The position numbers and the translations under genes were made by a program. This document shows, piece by piece, positions 18,636-28,400 of a DNA stretch of 64,000 nucleotides (position 1 is its first letter; every line of letters begins with the position of its first letter). Source of the DNA: Bacteroidota bacterium. GTDB lineage: Bacteria; Bacteroidota; Ignavibacteria; UBA10030; SZUA-254. The notes beneath the pieces were generated by a model, which worked only from the letters and a program-made list of their open reading frames with translations, did not search any database and was not told the origin of the DNA. The stretch lies in contig JAGVIE010000006.1 in NCBI GenBank assembly GCA_020056225.1, forward strand, positions 62,001 through 126,000, written 5' to 3'.

Positions 18636-19394
18636 ATGATCAATCTATTAAACCAGGTGGCATTGATAACAGGCGGTTCGCGTGGAATTGGGGCTGCAAC
18701 AGCGACTATGTTAGCCAAAGCCGGTGCAGATGTCGCTATAGTTTATAGGGAAGATTATAAATCGGCAGTAGAAGTCATTAGGTCGATTGAACAAAGTGGG
18801 CGTTCTGGATTCGCGTTAAGAGGGAATATTGTCAAATACACCGATTGTAGGAATATTGCAAACAAAGTGATAAAAAAATTTGGGCAGATAGATATACTTG
18901 TCAATAATGCGGGAGTTTGGGAATACGGCGAAATCGGGAAAATGACAGAGAAGAATTGGAAAAAAACAATCGATATCAATCTGACGGGCACATTCAACAT
19001 GTGTAATATTATTGTTCCAATCATGAAAAGACAAAAATATGGGCGTATTATTAATATATCAAGCACAGCGGGGCAAAGAGGAGAAGCATTCCACTCACAC
19101 TATGCTGCATCGAAGGGCGGTATAATAGCATTTACAAAATCTCTTGGACCTGAATTGATAAAAGACGGCATCTGGGTAAATTGCGTAGCCCCCGGATGGG
19201 TAGATACTGATATGGTTGCTGCCGAAATAAAAAATCCATCGACAAAAAAAGAAATTTCTCAATCAATACCAAGAGGGAAAGTCGGAAAACCGGAAGAAAT
19301 CGCAGGACCGATTGTTTTCCTGGCTTCGTCTCTAGCAAATCATATTGTCGGTGAAATTCTCAATGTTAATGGAGGAAGCACTCTTTGCGGGTAA
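18636..19394 (+). CDS. Short-chain dehydrogenase/reductase, FabG-like
   Basis: A 252-residue NAD(P)-dependent oxidoreductase. I start it at ATG 18636, six bases after AACAGGAG; the open frame begins at a GTG at 18546 but that would add a non-family extension. The nucleotide-binding motif ALITGGSRGIGAATA, the NNAG motif (ILVNNAGVWEYG), the catalytic serine (INISSTAG), and YAASKGG give a complete Ser-Tyr-Lys triad. The C-terminus GEILNVNGGSTLCG is typical of FabG. It may reduce 3-oxoacyl-ACP, but many SDRs look this way and no fab genes are adjacent. Confidence 0.86.
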   Translation: MINLLNQVALITGGSRGIGAATATMLAKAGADVAIVYREDYKSAVEVIRSIEQSGRSGFALRGNIVKYTDCRNIANKVIKKFGQIDILVNNAGVWEYGEIGKMTEKNWKKTIDINLTGTFNMCNIIVPIMKRQKYGRIINISSTAGQRGEAFHSHYAASKGGIIAFTKSLGPELIKDGIWVNCVAPGWVDTDMVAAEIKNPSTKKEISQSIPRGKVGKPEEIAGPIVFLASSLANHIVGEILNVNGGSTLCG

Positions 19395-19507
19395 AAATAT
19401 CCCCCAAAATTCATCAATTTCAAGGCATTTTTATCTTCCTTTAAATTCTTTCGTTTTTTGAAGATTTTTCTTGCTTAATTCTTTAAAAATTGTATATTTT
19501 AGCCATC

Positions 19508-20629
19508 ATGAAACGGCAAAAAAATAATCTTCTTACCGGCAACCAAATCCTATCGAAACCGATTCCGAAGAATATAACAGTTAAGCAACTAATTGACGAA
19601 TATTTCCAGGCATACAATTCAGGAAGATTACGAGAAGCCGCGCACTTGTTTACAGAGAAAATGCTTGAACCAGATGTTACGATAGGATTAAGCTTAACTG
19701 GCGCGTTAACTCCCGCAGGCATTGGCGGATCTTGTATTGTTCCATTAATAAAAGCCGGTTTCATTGATTGGATTGTAAGTACCGGCGCAAATTTATATCA
19801 CGATACACATTTTTCCATCGGAAAAACACTTCATCGTGGTTCTCCATTTCTCGATGATCGTCAATTGAGAGATGAAGGAATCGTTCGAATCTATGATATT
19901 TTATTCGAATACGATGTATTATTATCAACCGATGCTTTTTTTAAGAAGATACTGAGGTTACCTGAATTCCAGCAGGAAATGGGTACCGCAGAATTGCATA
20001 ACCGGTTAGGAAAATATATTGCACAGCGGGAAAAAGTTCTTGGAATTCAACACAGCAGTATACTTGCAACTGCATATCGTTGCGGTGTTCCGATTTACAC
20101 ATCTTCACCGGGCGATAGCTCAATCGGAATGAATATTGCCGAAGCTGTGTTAGACGGTTTTAAAATTAAATTGGACGTTTTACTCGATGTAAATGAAACT
20201 GCCGCCATAGTACTCAATACGAAACGCACTGGCGGAAAGAGCGGCGTTTTTATAGTCGGAGGCGGCTCACCTAAAAACTTCATGCTTCAAACTGAACCAC
20301 AAATTCAGGAAGTATTAGGTATCGATGAAAAAGGTCACGATTATTTTATTCAGATTACCGATGCGCGACCCGATACCGGCGGACTTTCGGGGGCAACACC
20401 ATCTGAAGCCGTAACCTGGGGCAAAATCGATCCGAATATGCTGCCTAGCACCGTTGTGGCATATGTTGATTATACAATAGCTCTGCCTTTGCTGACTTCA
20501 TACGCACTCGGGAAAGTTAAACCTCGGCATCTGAAAAGATTGTATGATCGGCGAGAAGCTTTATTAGGGAAATTATTCAAAGAGTATATAAAAGCTAAAC
20601 AAAAGAATATTAAACCAAAGAATAAATAA
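19508..20629 (+). CDS. Deoxyhypusine synthase-like protein
   Basis: A 373-residue member of the deoxyhypusine synthase family. The ATG at 19508 is preferred to an in-frame TTG at 19490. Visible blocks are [14 protein letters not shown] and [14 protein letters not shown] (NAD-binding), [28 protein letters not shown], and [11 protein letters not shown] with the active lysine at about K306. In eukaryotes and archaea this enzyme modifies eIF5A; bacteria lack that substrate, and characterised bacterial homologs act in polyamine chemistry (homospermidine-type reactions). The key lysine is kept, so the enzyme is probably active on a polyamine. The gene stands upstream of the Hc1-like gene. Confidence 0.87.
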   Translation: MKRQKNNLLTGNQILSKPIPKNITVKQLIDEYFQAYNSGRLREAAHLFTEKMLEPDVTIGLSLTGALTPAGIGGSCIVPLIKAGFIDWIVSTGANLYHDTHFSIGKTLHRGSPFLDDRQLRDEGIVRIYDILFEYDVLLSTDAFFKKILRLPEFQQEMGTAELHNRLGKYIAQREKVLGIQHSSILATAYRCGVPIYTSSPGDSSIGMNIAEAVLDGFKIKLDVLLDVNETAAIVLNTKRTGGKSGVFIVGGGSPKNFMLQTEPQIQEVLGIDEKGHDYFIQITDARPDTGGLSGATPSEAVTWGKIDPNMLPSTVVAYVDYTIALPLLTSYALGKVKPRHLKRLYDRREALLGKLFKEYIKAKQKNIKPKNK

Positions 20630-20659
20630 TCCATAATCACAACCACATGGAGGAGTACT

Positions 20660-20869
20660 ATGAGTAGATTCACAGAAATAAAAGACTTGTTAGTTAGTTT
20701 TGAAAAGGACTTTATTAAGTTCTACGAAAAAGGAAACAAGTCGGCTGGTACCCGCGTTCGCAAAGAGATGAACGAACTAAAGAAAAAAGCCCAGGAAATC
20801 CGCAAGGAAATCCAGGACATTAAGTTAAAAGCGAAAGAAGCTGAAGGCGGAGCTACCCCCACGATGTAG
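20660..20869 (+). CDS. Histone H1-like DNA-binding protein (Hc1 type)
   Basis: A 69-residue, lysine-rich, single-helix protein (FTEIKDLLVSFEKDFIKFYE, then KKKAQEIRKEIQDIKLKAKE). It resembles the short Hc1-like proteins found widely in Bacteroidota and relatives, which bind DNA and compact the nucleoid. A strong GGAGG site sits 7 bp before the ATG, consistent with high expression. A hairpin terminator follows at 20894. Confidence 0.8.
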   Translation: MSRFTEIKDLLVSFEKDFIKFYEKGNKSAGTRVRKEMNELKKKAQEIRKEIQDIKLKAKEAEGGATPTM

Positions 20870-20893
20870 TTTATTGCAACACTTGTTACAACC

Positions 20894-20936
20894 GGAGACT
20901 CCTGTGTTATATGAATACACACGGAGTCTCTTGTAT
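20894..20936 (+). terminator. Rho-independent terminator after the Hc1-like gene
   Basis: Stem GGAGACTCC with GGAGTCTC (8 bp perfect), extended by TGTGT/ACACA with a bulge, loop of about 9 bases, then a T-rich end TTGTATT. Confidence 0.7.
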
Positions 20937-20953
20937 TAATTACTGAATTTAAA

Positions 20954-20969
20954 ATATTACGCGTAATAT
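20954..20969. repeat. Perfect 16-bp palindrome over the dipeptidase start codon
   Basis: ATATTACGCGTAATAT, with full two-fold symmetry, covers the first two bases of the ATG at 20968. It could be an operator or limit ribosome access. No ribosome-binding site is visible before this start. Confidence 0.5.
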
Positions 20970-22164
20970 GACATTCGGCAGACAATTCGTTTTCAGGGTA
21001 ATCACCACAGTGAGCATTATGTTTATTGGCTTCACAACTGGGAATGATTATAAAAAAATTCACTTCGAAGCGATTGTCATAGACGCTCACAACGATGTAA
21101 CAGGGAGGATGGTCGATGGTGCAGACATCTCATGCCGCACATCTCAAGGGCATTCCGATCTGCCACGATTCCGCGAAGGCGGCATCGACGCAGAATTTTT
21201 TTCAATCTGGGTGCCGCCTAAGAAAGTTACACAATCCTATTATAAACAAGCAAATATTCAGATCGATTCGGTATTAAGCTTTGTCAATCATAATTTATCA
21301 GAGGTCGGTTTAGCAACTTCGGTTTCTGATATACATAGATTTGTAGGCGAAAAGAAGTTTGCTGTCATGCTCGGTTTAGAAGGAGGTCATCCGCTAGAAA
21401 ATAATCTAAAGAATATTGAGCATTTTTACCGGCGAGGTGTTCGTTATATTACTCTAACCTGGAATAACAGCACCAATTGGGCTACATCAGCGAAGGATGA
21501 AGGTGATAATTCCAAAAAATTGGAAAGGAAGGGGCTTTCCGCGCTTGGCAAACGGATGATTCGCGAAATGAATAAACTTGGGATGATGATTGATGTATCA
21601 CATGTAGGTGAAAAAACTTTTTGGGATGTGATAAAAACCTCCCGTAAACCGGTGATTGCTTCGCATTCTTCTGTATGGGCGATATGTAACAATCGACGGA
21701 ATTTGAAGGATGACCAAATTCGCGCAATTGCGAAAAGCGGCGGAATCGTATGTATTAATTTTGCTCCTTTTTTCATCGACAGTACTTTTGCAGAGAAAGA
21801 GAAATTAGTACGCAATCAAACCAAGGCGCAGATCGATTCAATTAATGTATTGTTCAAAGCTGATGATCGGGCAAGGGATTCTGTTACTGCTGAGTTTTTA
21901 AAAGGTAAGTATTTGAAAATTCGGCCCACTCTTCAGAAACTTGTCGATCACTTCGATTATGTGGCGAAACTTGTTGGTGTTGATTATGTCGGTATCGGAT
22001 CGGATTTTGACGGCATTAGTGTTACTCCGCTCGATATGGATGATGTCTCATTCCTCCCAAACCTAACGAACGAATTGATGAAAAGGGGCTATTCTGATAA
22101 GGATGTGAAGAAAATTCTGGGACAAAACTTTTTGAGGGTTCTGAAGGAAATAGAAGTTATATAG
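20968..22164 (+). CDS. Membrane dipeptidase, peptidase family M19
   Basis: A 398-residue exported zinc dipeptidase. The N-terminal 25 residues are signal-like (VFRVITTVSIMFIGFTTG). Metal and catalytic residues of the family are in place: DAHND (H and D), LGLEGGHP (glutamate), IDVSHVGE and ASHSSVW (histidines), and GIGSDFDG (aspartate). M19 enzymes cleave dipeptides, including D-residue and beta-lactam-like substrates. The neighbours give no further hint. Confidence 0.9.
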   Translation: MTFGRQFVFRVITTVSIMFIGFTTGNDYKKIHFEAIVIDAHNDVTGRMVDGADISCRTSQGHSDLPRFREGGIDAEFFSIWVPPKKVTQSYYKQANIQIDSVLSFVNHNLSEVGLATSVSDIHRFVGEKKFAVMLGLEGGHPLENNLKNIEHFYRRGVRYITLTWNNSTNWATSAKDEGDNSKKLERKGLSALGKRMIREMNKLGMMIDVSHVGEKTFWDVIKTSRKPVIASHSSVWAICNNRRNLKDDQIRAIAKSGGIVCINFAPFFIDSTFAEKEKLVRNQTKAQIDSINVLFKADDRARDSVTAEFLKGKYLKIRPTLQKLVDHFDYVAKLVGVDYVGIGSDFDGISVTPLDMDDVSFLPNLTNELMKRGYSDKDVKKILGQNFLRVLKEIEVI

Positions 22165-22246
22165 ATCACATAGAAGGTAGGATATAATTGTCAAACTTTG
22201 TATCTTAAACGTGAAATTTTTTACAATCATTTGAAAGGATTTATCA

Positions 22247-24454
22247 ATGAGGTTATTTGTTATCATATTGTTATGTTGCCTATTCTTCACGGTTACGGAA
22301 GCAGGCAGCCCCGGGAAGATTTTCCCTACTTTAAAGCATGATAATACAAAAGTTACTACCGGAACAGGAGATATTACTTATCTAAAATTTTCTAAATCGG
22401 TCAACGGTCCATTTACATCGCCGGCAACACTATATAACGGTGATTCGTTATTTGTGCAAGTCGACGTTTCTCCATTGGGAACTGTGTATCTTGTTTTCAA
22501 TCTCGATCTCAATGGAAATGGTATTCTCGATACATCAGACTTGTCGATTGGGGACGCGAATCTGATAGATAATGGGGGCACCGGTAAAGATGTAGATTTA
22601 GATCCCAATGCAGGTATAATTGTAGTTTATCTCGAGACAGGAGAAACACCTCAGATGGATGTGGTTGCAGTTGGAACCGAAGGCGTCACATCAGCCAGTG
22701 GTATTCTTCATTTCCGAAATACACCATTGACTTATACATTAAGCGGGCATGTTTATACATCGGGTGGTGATCCGATTGGCGGAGCTATGGTTTTTGTGCA
22801 AGATTCATCTCTGAAGATGATTGGTACTGTCTCAGATTTAACCGGATATTTTTCTGTTCCTATAGAAGCGGGTACACATGGTGTTCATATTCAAGATTGG
22901 GCGAGTCGTTACAGTTCGTTCGATACGATGATGACATTCACCGGCAACACAGTTCAAGATTTCACTCTAAAAGTTCTCTCATCATATATTCGCGGGTATG
23001 TAAGAGATGAATTGGCAAATCCGCTTCCCAATATTCAAGTTTGGGCTGGCAGAAATGGCGGTGCCATGACCGATTCAAGTGGTATGTATAAAGTCATGGT
23101 ATCTCCCGGTAGCGAAAATGTTGGTGTAGAATGGTCGAGTGTTCTTCCAAATTACATGCAGCCTAATTCGCATTACTATACAATCGCAGATAACGATTCC
23201 ATAGTAGATAATTCAGTTTCAAATTTTATTTGTTATACAACAAATGCTACAATTACAGGTAAGGTTACTGAGAACGGCGGTGCTGCAACGCGCCAGTATA
23301 TGACGAATGGATGGTGTAGTTCCCTTGAATCATCTACATATGCATTGACCGATGTAAATGGTGATTATACTTTGCCCATTTATAGCTCTGTCGCGATGGA
23401 ACAATACGGTGTGAATTTGACAGATTGGGGAGGCAATTATCCAATGCCCCCCGGTATGTATTCCGATACCAGTTATTGGGGATTAACAGCCGGAGCTGTT
23501 GCTAATTTTAATCTTATAGGCGCGCTTACATCATACGAAGATCATTTTACAGGGAATGGTGGTTTCCCAAATTCAATGTGGAATACATATAATTACGGAA
23601 ATCCATGGGGAATAAATTCAACGGTTATTTTGGAAAACGATAGATTGAAAGTTGAGTGCAACAGCAACGATGTTCTCTCAGGTTTGGGGGTAATCTCAAT
23701 GAAGCCGTTTAGTTTGAGTAACCGAGAATTCAGAATTTACGCCGATCCAACGAGTATGATGAATTCTAACAATACAATTAAAATTGTTCTAACAGATGTA
23801 TCGTGGAACTGGCAGCATCCGCAGAACTTTGAAAATTCTTTGCAGTTAATTTGGGAAAAGAACGCGCTCGGTTACAGGCAATGGCGGTTGGTGAAATCAC
23901 AGAACGGTATCTTCACCGATCTTTGCACCTCAGATGACAGCACAGGCCAACATATACTTTTCCAATTCATCGACCCGGATACCTTAAGATTGAAAATTCA
24001 CGGCGTGGTCTATTTCAACGGACAATGGGGCAATATGATCTCGATGGCATATGTTTACCTGACACAGTTCAACCTTGATCCCGAAGAATCAAATCCTGTT
24101 TACTTCGATGAATTTGTTTGGGATCAGTTAGGTACAACTGGTGTAAAAGAGATCGGTGGAGCGTTGCCGACAGCTTTTATACTTGATCAGAATTATCCGA
24201 ATCCTTTCAATCCATCAACATCAATCCGGTATCATATTCCGGTGAGCAGTCAGGTTATGTTGAAGGTGTTTAATACACTCGGGCAGGAAGTGTCGACACT
24301 TGTCAATGGCATTCAAGGTCCCGGGAATTATGAGGTTACTTTGCTTGCAAATAATTTAACAAGCGGTGTTTATTATTACCGTCTCTCTACAGTCGATATT
24401 GTATCGGGCAAACAAATAACGAACACTTTACGGAAAGCATTGCTGCTTAAGTAA
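22247..24454 (+). CDS. Secreted carboxypeptidase-regulatory-like repeat protein with T9SS sorting domain
   Basis: A 735-residue secreted protein with a signal peptide (MRLFVIILLCCLFFTVTEA). After a calcium-binding-like stretch (LDLNGNGILDTSDLS), it has two or three carboxypeptidase regulatory-like beta domains (about 165-440; LSGHVYTSGGDPIGGAMVFV, SYIRGYVRDELANPLPNIQV, ATITGKVTENGG). A beta-jelly-like domain follows (about 445-630). The last 85 residues are a type IX sorting domain: QNYPNPFNPSTSIRYHIP, then VFNTLGQEV and a conserved YYYRL. It should be exported across the outer membrane and held at the surface. Its ligand is unknown. Confidence 0.85.
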   Translation: MRLFVIILLCCLFFTVTEAGSPGKIFPTLKHDNTKVTTGTGDITYLKFSKSVNGPFTSPATLYNGDSLFVQVDVSPLGTVYLVFNLDLNGNGILDTSDLSIGDANLIDNGGTGKDVDLDPNAGIIVVYLETGETPQMDVVAVGTEGVTSASGILHFRNTPLTYTLSGHVYTSGGDPIGGAMVFVQDSSLKMIGTVSDLTGYFSVPIEAGTHGVHIQDWASRYSSFDTMMTFTGNTVQDFTLKVLSSYIRGYVRDELANPLPNIQVWAGRNGGAMTDSSGMYKVMVSPGSENVGVEWSSVLPNYMQPNSHYYTIADNDSIVDNSVSNFICYTTNATITGKVTENGGAATRQYMTNGWCSSLESSTYALTDVNGDYTLPIYSSVAMEQYGVNLTDWGGNYPMPPGMYSDTSYWGLTAGAVANFNLIGALTSYEDHFTGNGGFPNSMWNTYNYGNPWGINSTVILENDRLKVECNSNDVLSGLGVISMKPFSLSNREFRIYADPTSMMNSNNTIKIVLTDVSWNWQHPQNFENSLQLIWEKNALGYRQWRLVKSQNGIFTDLCTSDDSTGQHILFQFIDPDTLRLKIHGVVYFNGQWGNMISMAYVYLTQFNLDPEESNPVYFDEFVWDQLGTTGVKEIGGALPTAFILDQNYPNPFNPSTSIRYHIPVSSQVMLKVFNTLGQEVSTLVNGIQGPGNYEVTLLANNLTSGVYYYRLSTVDIVSGKQITNTLRKALLLK

Positions 24455-24470
24455 ACATTTCTTTCAAACC

Positions 24471-24507
24471 AAAAACCCATCCTGATAATTTCGGGATGGG
24501 TTTTTTA
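24471..24507 (+). terminator. Rho-independent terminator
   Basis: Stem AAAACCCATCC / GGGATGGGTTTT around a 10-base loop, followed by a T run. It ends the T9SS protein gene and, read backwards, may also serve the minus-strand ICMT-like remnant. Confidence 0.88.
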
Positions 24508-24520
24508 TTTCTATTCAGAA

Positions 24521-25018
24521 TTAATAGATAAACGGAATCAGTTTGCGGACACGTTTTTGGTAATCGTTGTAATTAGAGAATCTTTCTTTTAGCCATATTT
24601 CTTCACGACGCGACTTGAAGTCGAGAAAAATAAATAGGATCACTGCGTAGCCGATGGTTAACCAGCTGTGAATACAGAATGCCCACCCAAACGCCGCAAT
24701 AATTCCGCCGCAGTACACGGGATGTCGCACTAATTTATATGGACCTGTTTCAATTAATGTCGCCTGCTCCTTAGGATAGGGCAGGGGTGTGAGATTCGCT
24801 CCCAACTTGAAAAGACCAGCCAGGAATAAAATAACACCAACCAAAAGAAATATACCGCCAACGATGGAAGCGAGCAGAGAATAAGGATACGTCTATTCCG
24901 GCAACCCTGAACATGTCCGCGGTCCCAAAAACACAAGTACGATTAATGCAACCTGGATGACAACGTACCATTCGCCGCGTTTGGCTTTCCACCAGGGGGT
25001 TTGAGATGTTATCGCCAT
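24521..25018 (-). pseudogene. ICMT-like membrane methyltransferase gene with an in-frame TAG
   Basis: Read from the ATG at 25018 the frame gives MAITSQTPWWKAKRGEWYVV, a membrane helix, then a TAG stop at 24893-24895, and continues in the same frame to a normal stop at 24521. The part after the stop carries the isoprenylcysteine carboxyl methyltransferase (PEMT/ICMT) signature: TGPYKLVRHPVYCGG and REEIWLKERF. Members read G-x-P-x-W at the stop position, so a TGG to TAG change is likely. Total length with the stop read through is about 165 residues, normal for the family. It is either a recent pseudogene, a sequencing error or a read-through case. A TTG at 24844 could start a shortened C-terminal product. 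Confidence 0.75.
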
Positions 25019-25060
25019 AGTGATGTGAGAGTGGGATTTTTCTTTGATCTTTTATAGATG

Positions 25061-25495
25061 TTAGGTACTGCTCTCGGATTTGGTTCTGGCAAGTTTCGTA
25101 ATATCTGTATTTTCCAGAACCTGTTTTGCATAACCCTGCTTGACCGATTGAATCATCGCAATACCCAGTTCCTGTAAAGTGCATACAAACTTCGGGAAAA
25201 GAAATTTCCATAATGGATACATCGAGCCAAGCGCCTTGATGATTGTTTTTACATTCCTCTGACCCTTGATCGGTTTCATCAATCCCGGTCTGAACAAATA
25301 CACAGCTTTAAAAGGCAGTTTCATCAGATGATTTTCAGTTTTACCTTTTATTCGTGCACACATGGTACGACCGTTTTCTGTGCTGTCGGTTCCGGTTCCG
25401 GATACATAGCAAAAGGTCATGTTGGGATTGAGTCGGGATAATGAAGTCCGGAAATGCAACATTACCTTCAAAATTAGAATCGCATTTTTTATTCA
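25061..25495 (-). pseudogene. 3' remnant of an NAD(P)-binding epimerase-like gene
   Basis: The frame encodes about 140 residues that match the C-terminal two thirds of small NAD-dependent epimerase-like proteins of about 220 residues: LNPNMTFCYVSGTGTDSTE, GKTENHLMKLPFKA, FRPGLMKP and GLAMIQSVK-like segments. The Rossmann start (GxxGxxG) is absent. Homology seems to begin near LHF at about 25460, only 30 bp from the 3' end of the giant histidine kinase gene, so the N-terminal third has been lost at that junction. Only a TTG is available as start. A functional protein is unlikely. Confidence 0.75.
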
Positions 25496-28400
25496 GTTAT
25501 CGCTCTATTGAGTGTTCCTAACAATTTCTCCGCAGTATACGGCTTTAGCAGGGATAATTTTAAATCAGGTATCAGTGATTTTACCGTTTCGATCTCGGAT
25601 GGGAGACCGCTTGTGGGAATGATAAGTACTTGCGGATTCATTTTCTTCAACACTTTGATTGTAGCATACCCTCCCATAATCGGCATCATCATATCCATTA
25701 AAACAATGGAAATATCATTTTTCTTCTCGGCATATATCGATAATGCTTCCATACCATCAGAAGCCGCTATCACTTTGTAGCCATATGTTTCAAGCGTATT
25801 TCTCGACATCTCGCGTACAGATGCTTCATCATCAACAACAAGAATTGTTTCCCCGTGTCCCACTGGCATCTCAACTCGGATTTCCTCTTTTGGAGAAACT
25901 TCATGTTTCATGCTGGCAGGCAAATAGATCTTGAATGTGGTTCCCTTGCCGACTTCACTGTTTACATGGATAAATCCTCCATGGTTCTTCACAATAGTAT
26001 GTGTCGTCGAGAGACCAAGCCCTGTGCCTTTTCCGACCTCTTTTGTCGTAAAGAAGGGTTCAAATATCTTGTTGAGGATCTTAGGGGATATACCGATACC
26101 AGTGTCTGTTATGGCAATAACCACATATTGACCGGGCTTCGCATCAATATCCATACAGGCATATTGTTCGTCGATAATAATATTCTCTGCTTTTATCGTG
26201 AGTTTACCTCCCTTGGGCATTGCATCACGGGCGTTAACACACACATTCAACAATACTTGGTGTATCTGTGTTGGATCCGCCAAAAGCGCCCATAAATTTC
26301 TAGGAACATCTGCTTGTATCTCAATTGATCTGGGAAAAGTTTCTTTTGCTATCTTAACTATTTCGTCAATCAGATGCTTTGGTTGGAGCAGTACCCGTTC
26401 ACCCTCGGCGCCGCGGCTAAATGTGAGGACCTGCTTTACTATATCCGATCCACGCTTAGCGCTCGACTCGATTGTTTCAAGCATTCTCTTACCTGTTTCG
26501 TCAGTGGTTCTCTTGCGGAGAACTTCAATTGATAGCATTATAGGTGCGAGAACATTATTAAGATCATGGGCAATTCCACTAGCAAGTGTGCCGATGCTTT
26601 CCATTCGCTGTGACCTTAAGAATTGTGACTCAAGCAATTTTTTCTCAGTGATGTCTTCCTTCACGGCGAGATAATGAGTAGTCTTGCCCGATGCATCCTT
26701 TATCGGAGAGATTGATGCGGATTCCCAATAAAGAGCACCGTTCTTTTTCTTATTGTGAAATTCCCCACGCCATTCTTTACCTGAAGTGATTGTTTCCCAT
26801 AGTTGCTTGTAGTCTTCGGACGGTTTTTCACCCGACTTCAGTAAGCTTGGCTTCTGACCAAGTGCCTCAGCGTAAGCGTAACCGGTAACTTGTGTAAACT
26901 TAGGATTAACATATTCTATCTTTCCCTCAAGATCGGTTATGACAATGGATGCAGGGCTTTGTTCCATAGCACTGGAAAGCATCCGGATGTTTTCTTCTGC
27001 ACGTTTTCGCTGGATGGCTTTCGCTACCTGCGATGAGACATATTCAAACATCAGTAATTCACGCTTACTATACGCTTTCGAATCAGTATAATGTTGAATA
27101 ACCATAACGCCTATTGTTTTGTTCTCAACGATTAGTGGAACTCCGAGCCAGATCGCAGAAGTTGCTCCAACAACTTCAACTTCTCCTCGCCGACGTAATT
27201 CCATATCGGTTGCTTCATCACAGAGCAGTGGTTTGCCAGTGCAGAGGACATATTCTGTCAGACCTTTTCCGGGCTTAACTGGTGAAGGAGGGCTTTCGAC
27301 CTCATCAACAAAGTAAGAATAATTGATTAAATCTTTCTCTTTATCATATAACGCAATGTAAAAATTCTTTGCCGACATTACAGTACCGATAATTTCATGA
27401 ACTGACTTATACAATTCACCAAGATTTGCAGCTTTATCTGATGCCTGCGAAATTCGGTAAACAGCATTTTGTAAAAGCTCTGCCCGCTTACGCTCTGTGA
27501 TGTCCATGGCAATTCCGGTCATAGCATATGGCTTACCCTCCTTGTTTTTCAATACGGTCGTTGTCATTAAAGTCGGAAACGGTTTCCCGTCTCTGGTTAT
27601 ATGCCCAACTTCCCCGCTGAAAGCACCGAGCTCAATGGCCTTTTCGTTAAATGGCTTTACCTCATTTTCCATCTGTTCTTGATTGTGGAAAATGGCAAGG
27701 TTCTTACCAAGAAGCTCCTTGGAGCTTTCGTAACCGTGCATTTTGCACCATGCCTCGTTGATAAAAGTGAGATTACCACCTAAGTTGGCAATAGCAATGC
27801 CTTCTGTTGACTGCTCGACCACAGTTGAAAGCATTTTGATTTCTTCTTCAGCCTGCTTGCGTTCGGTAATATCTTTAAGGATACCAAGATACTCGTTTAA
27901 CCCTTTTATAGGTGTGTGAGAAACAAGGCAATCAACGATGGAACCGTCTGCCTTGATAACTTGCGTTTCATACACACTACTCACTCCTCGCTGGATTTCC
28001 AACCACTTTTCCTGCATAACAGAATGGAACTTTTTGGGGATAAACTCGAGAAAATGCCTGTTTTGTATATCTTCAAACTTATAGCCCAGAATATCAAATA
28101 GTTTCTTGTTTGCATATCCAAACGTGCCATCCATTTTTACAGTGAAGATCAAATCCAAAGAACTATCCATGATAGTCTCGAGATATGTTTTACGTTCTAG
28201 GATTTCCTCCTCCGCCCGCTTGCGTTCAGTGATGTCTCTCAAAATTCCCAGAGACATTCTCTTACCCTTTAACATTAAAGTAGAAAGGGATAATTCAACT
28301 GGAAATTCGTCTCCATTTTTTTTAATGGCAGCTAATTCTAAAACTTTCCCGACAGCTGACCCTTCGCCTGTCTCTAAATATTTTGCAAAACCTTTTTCGT

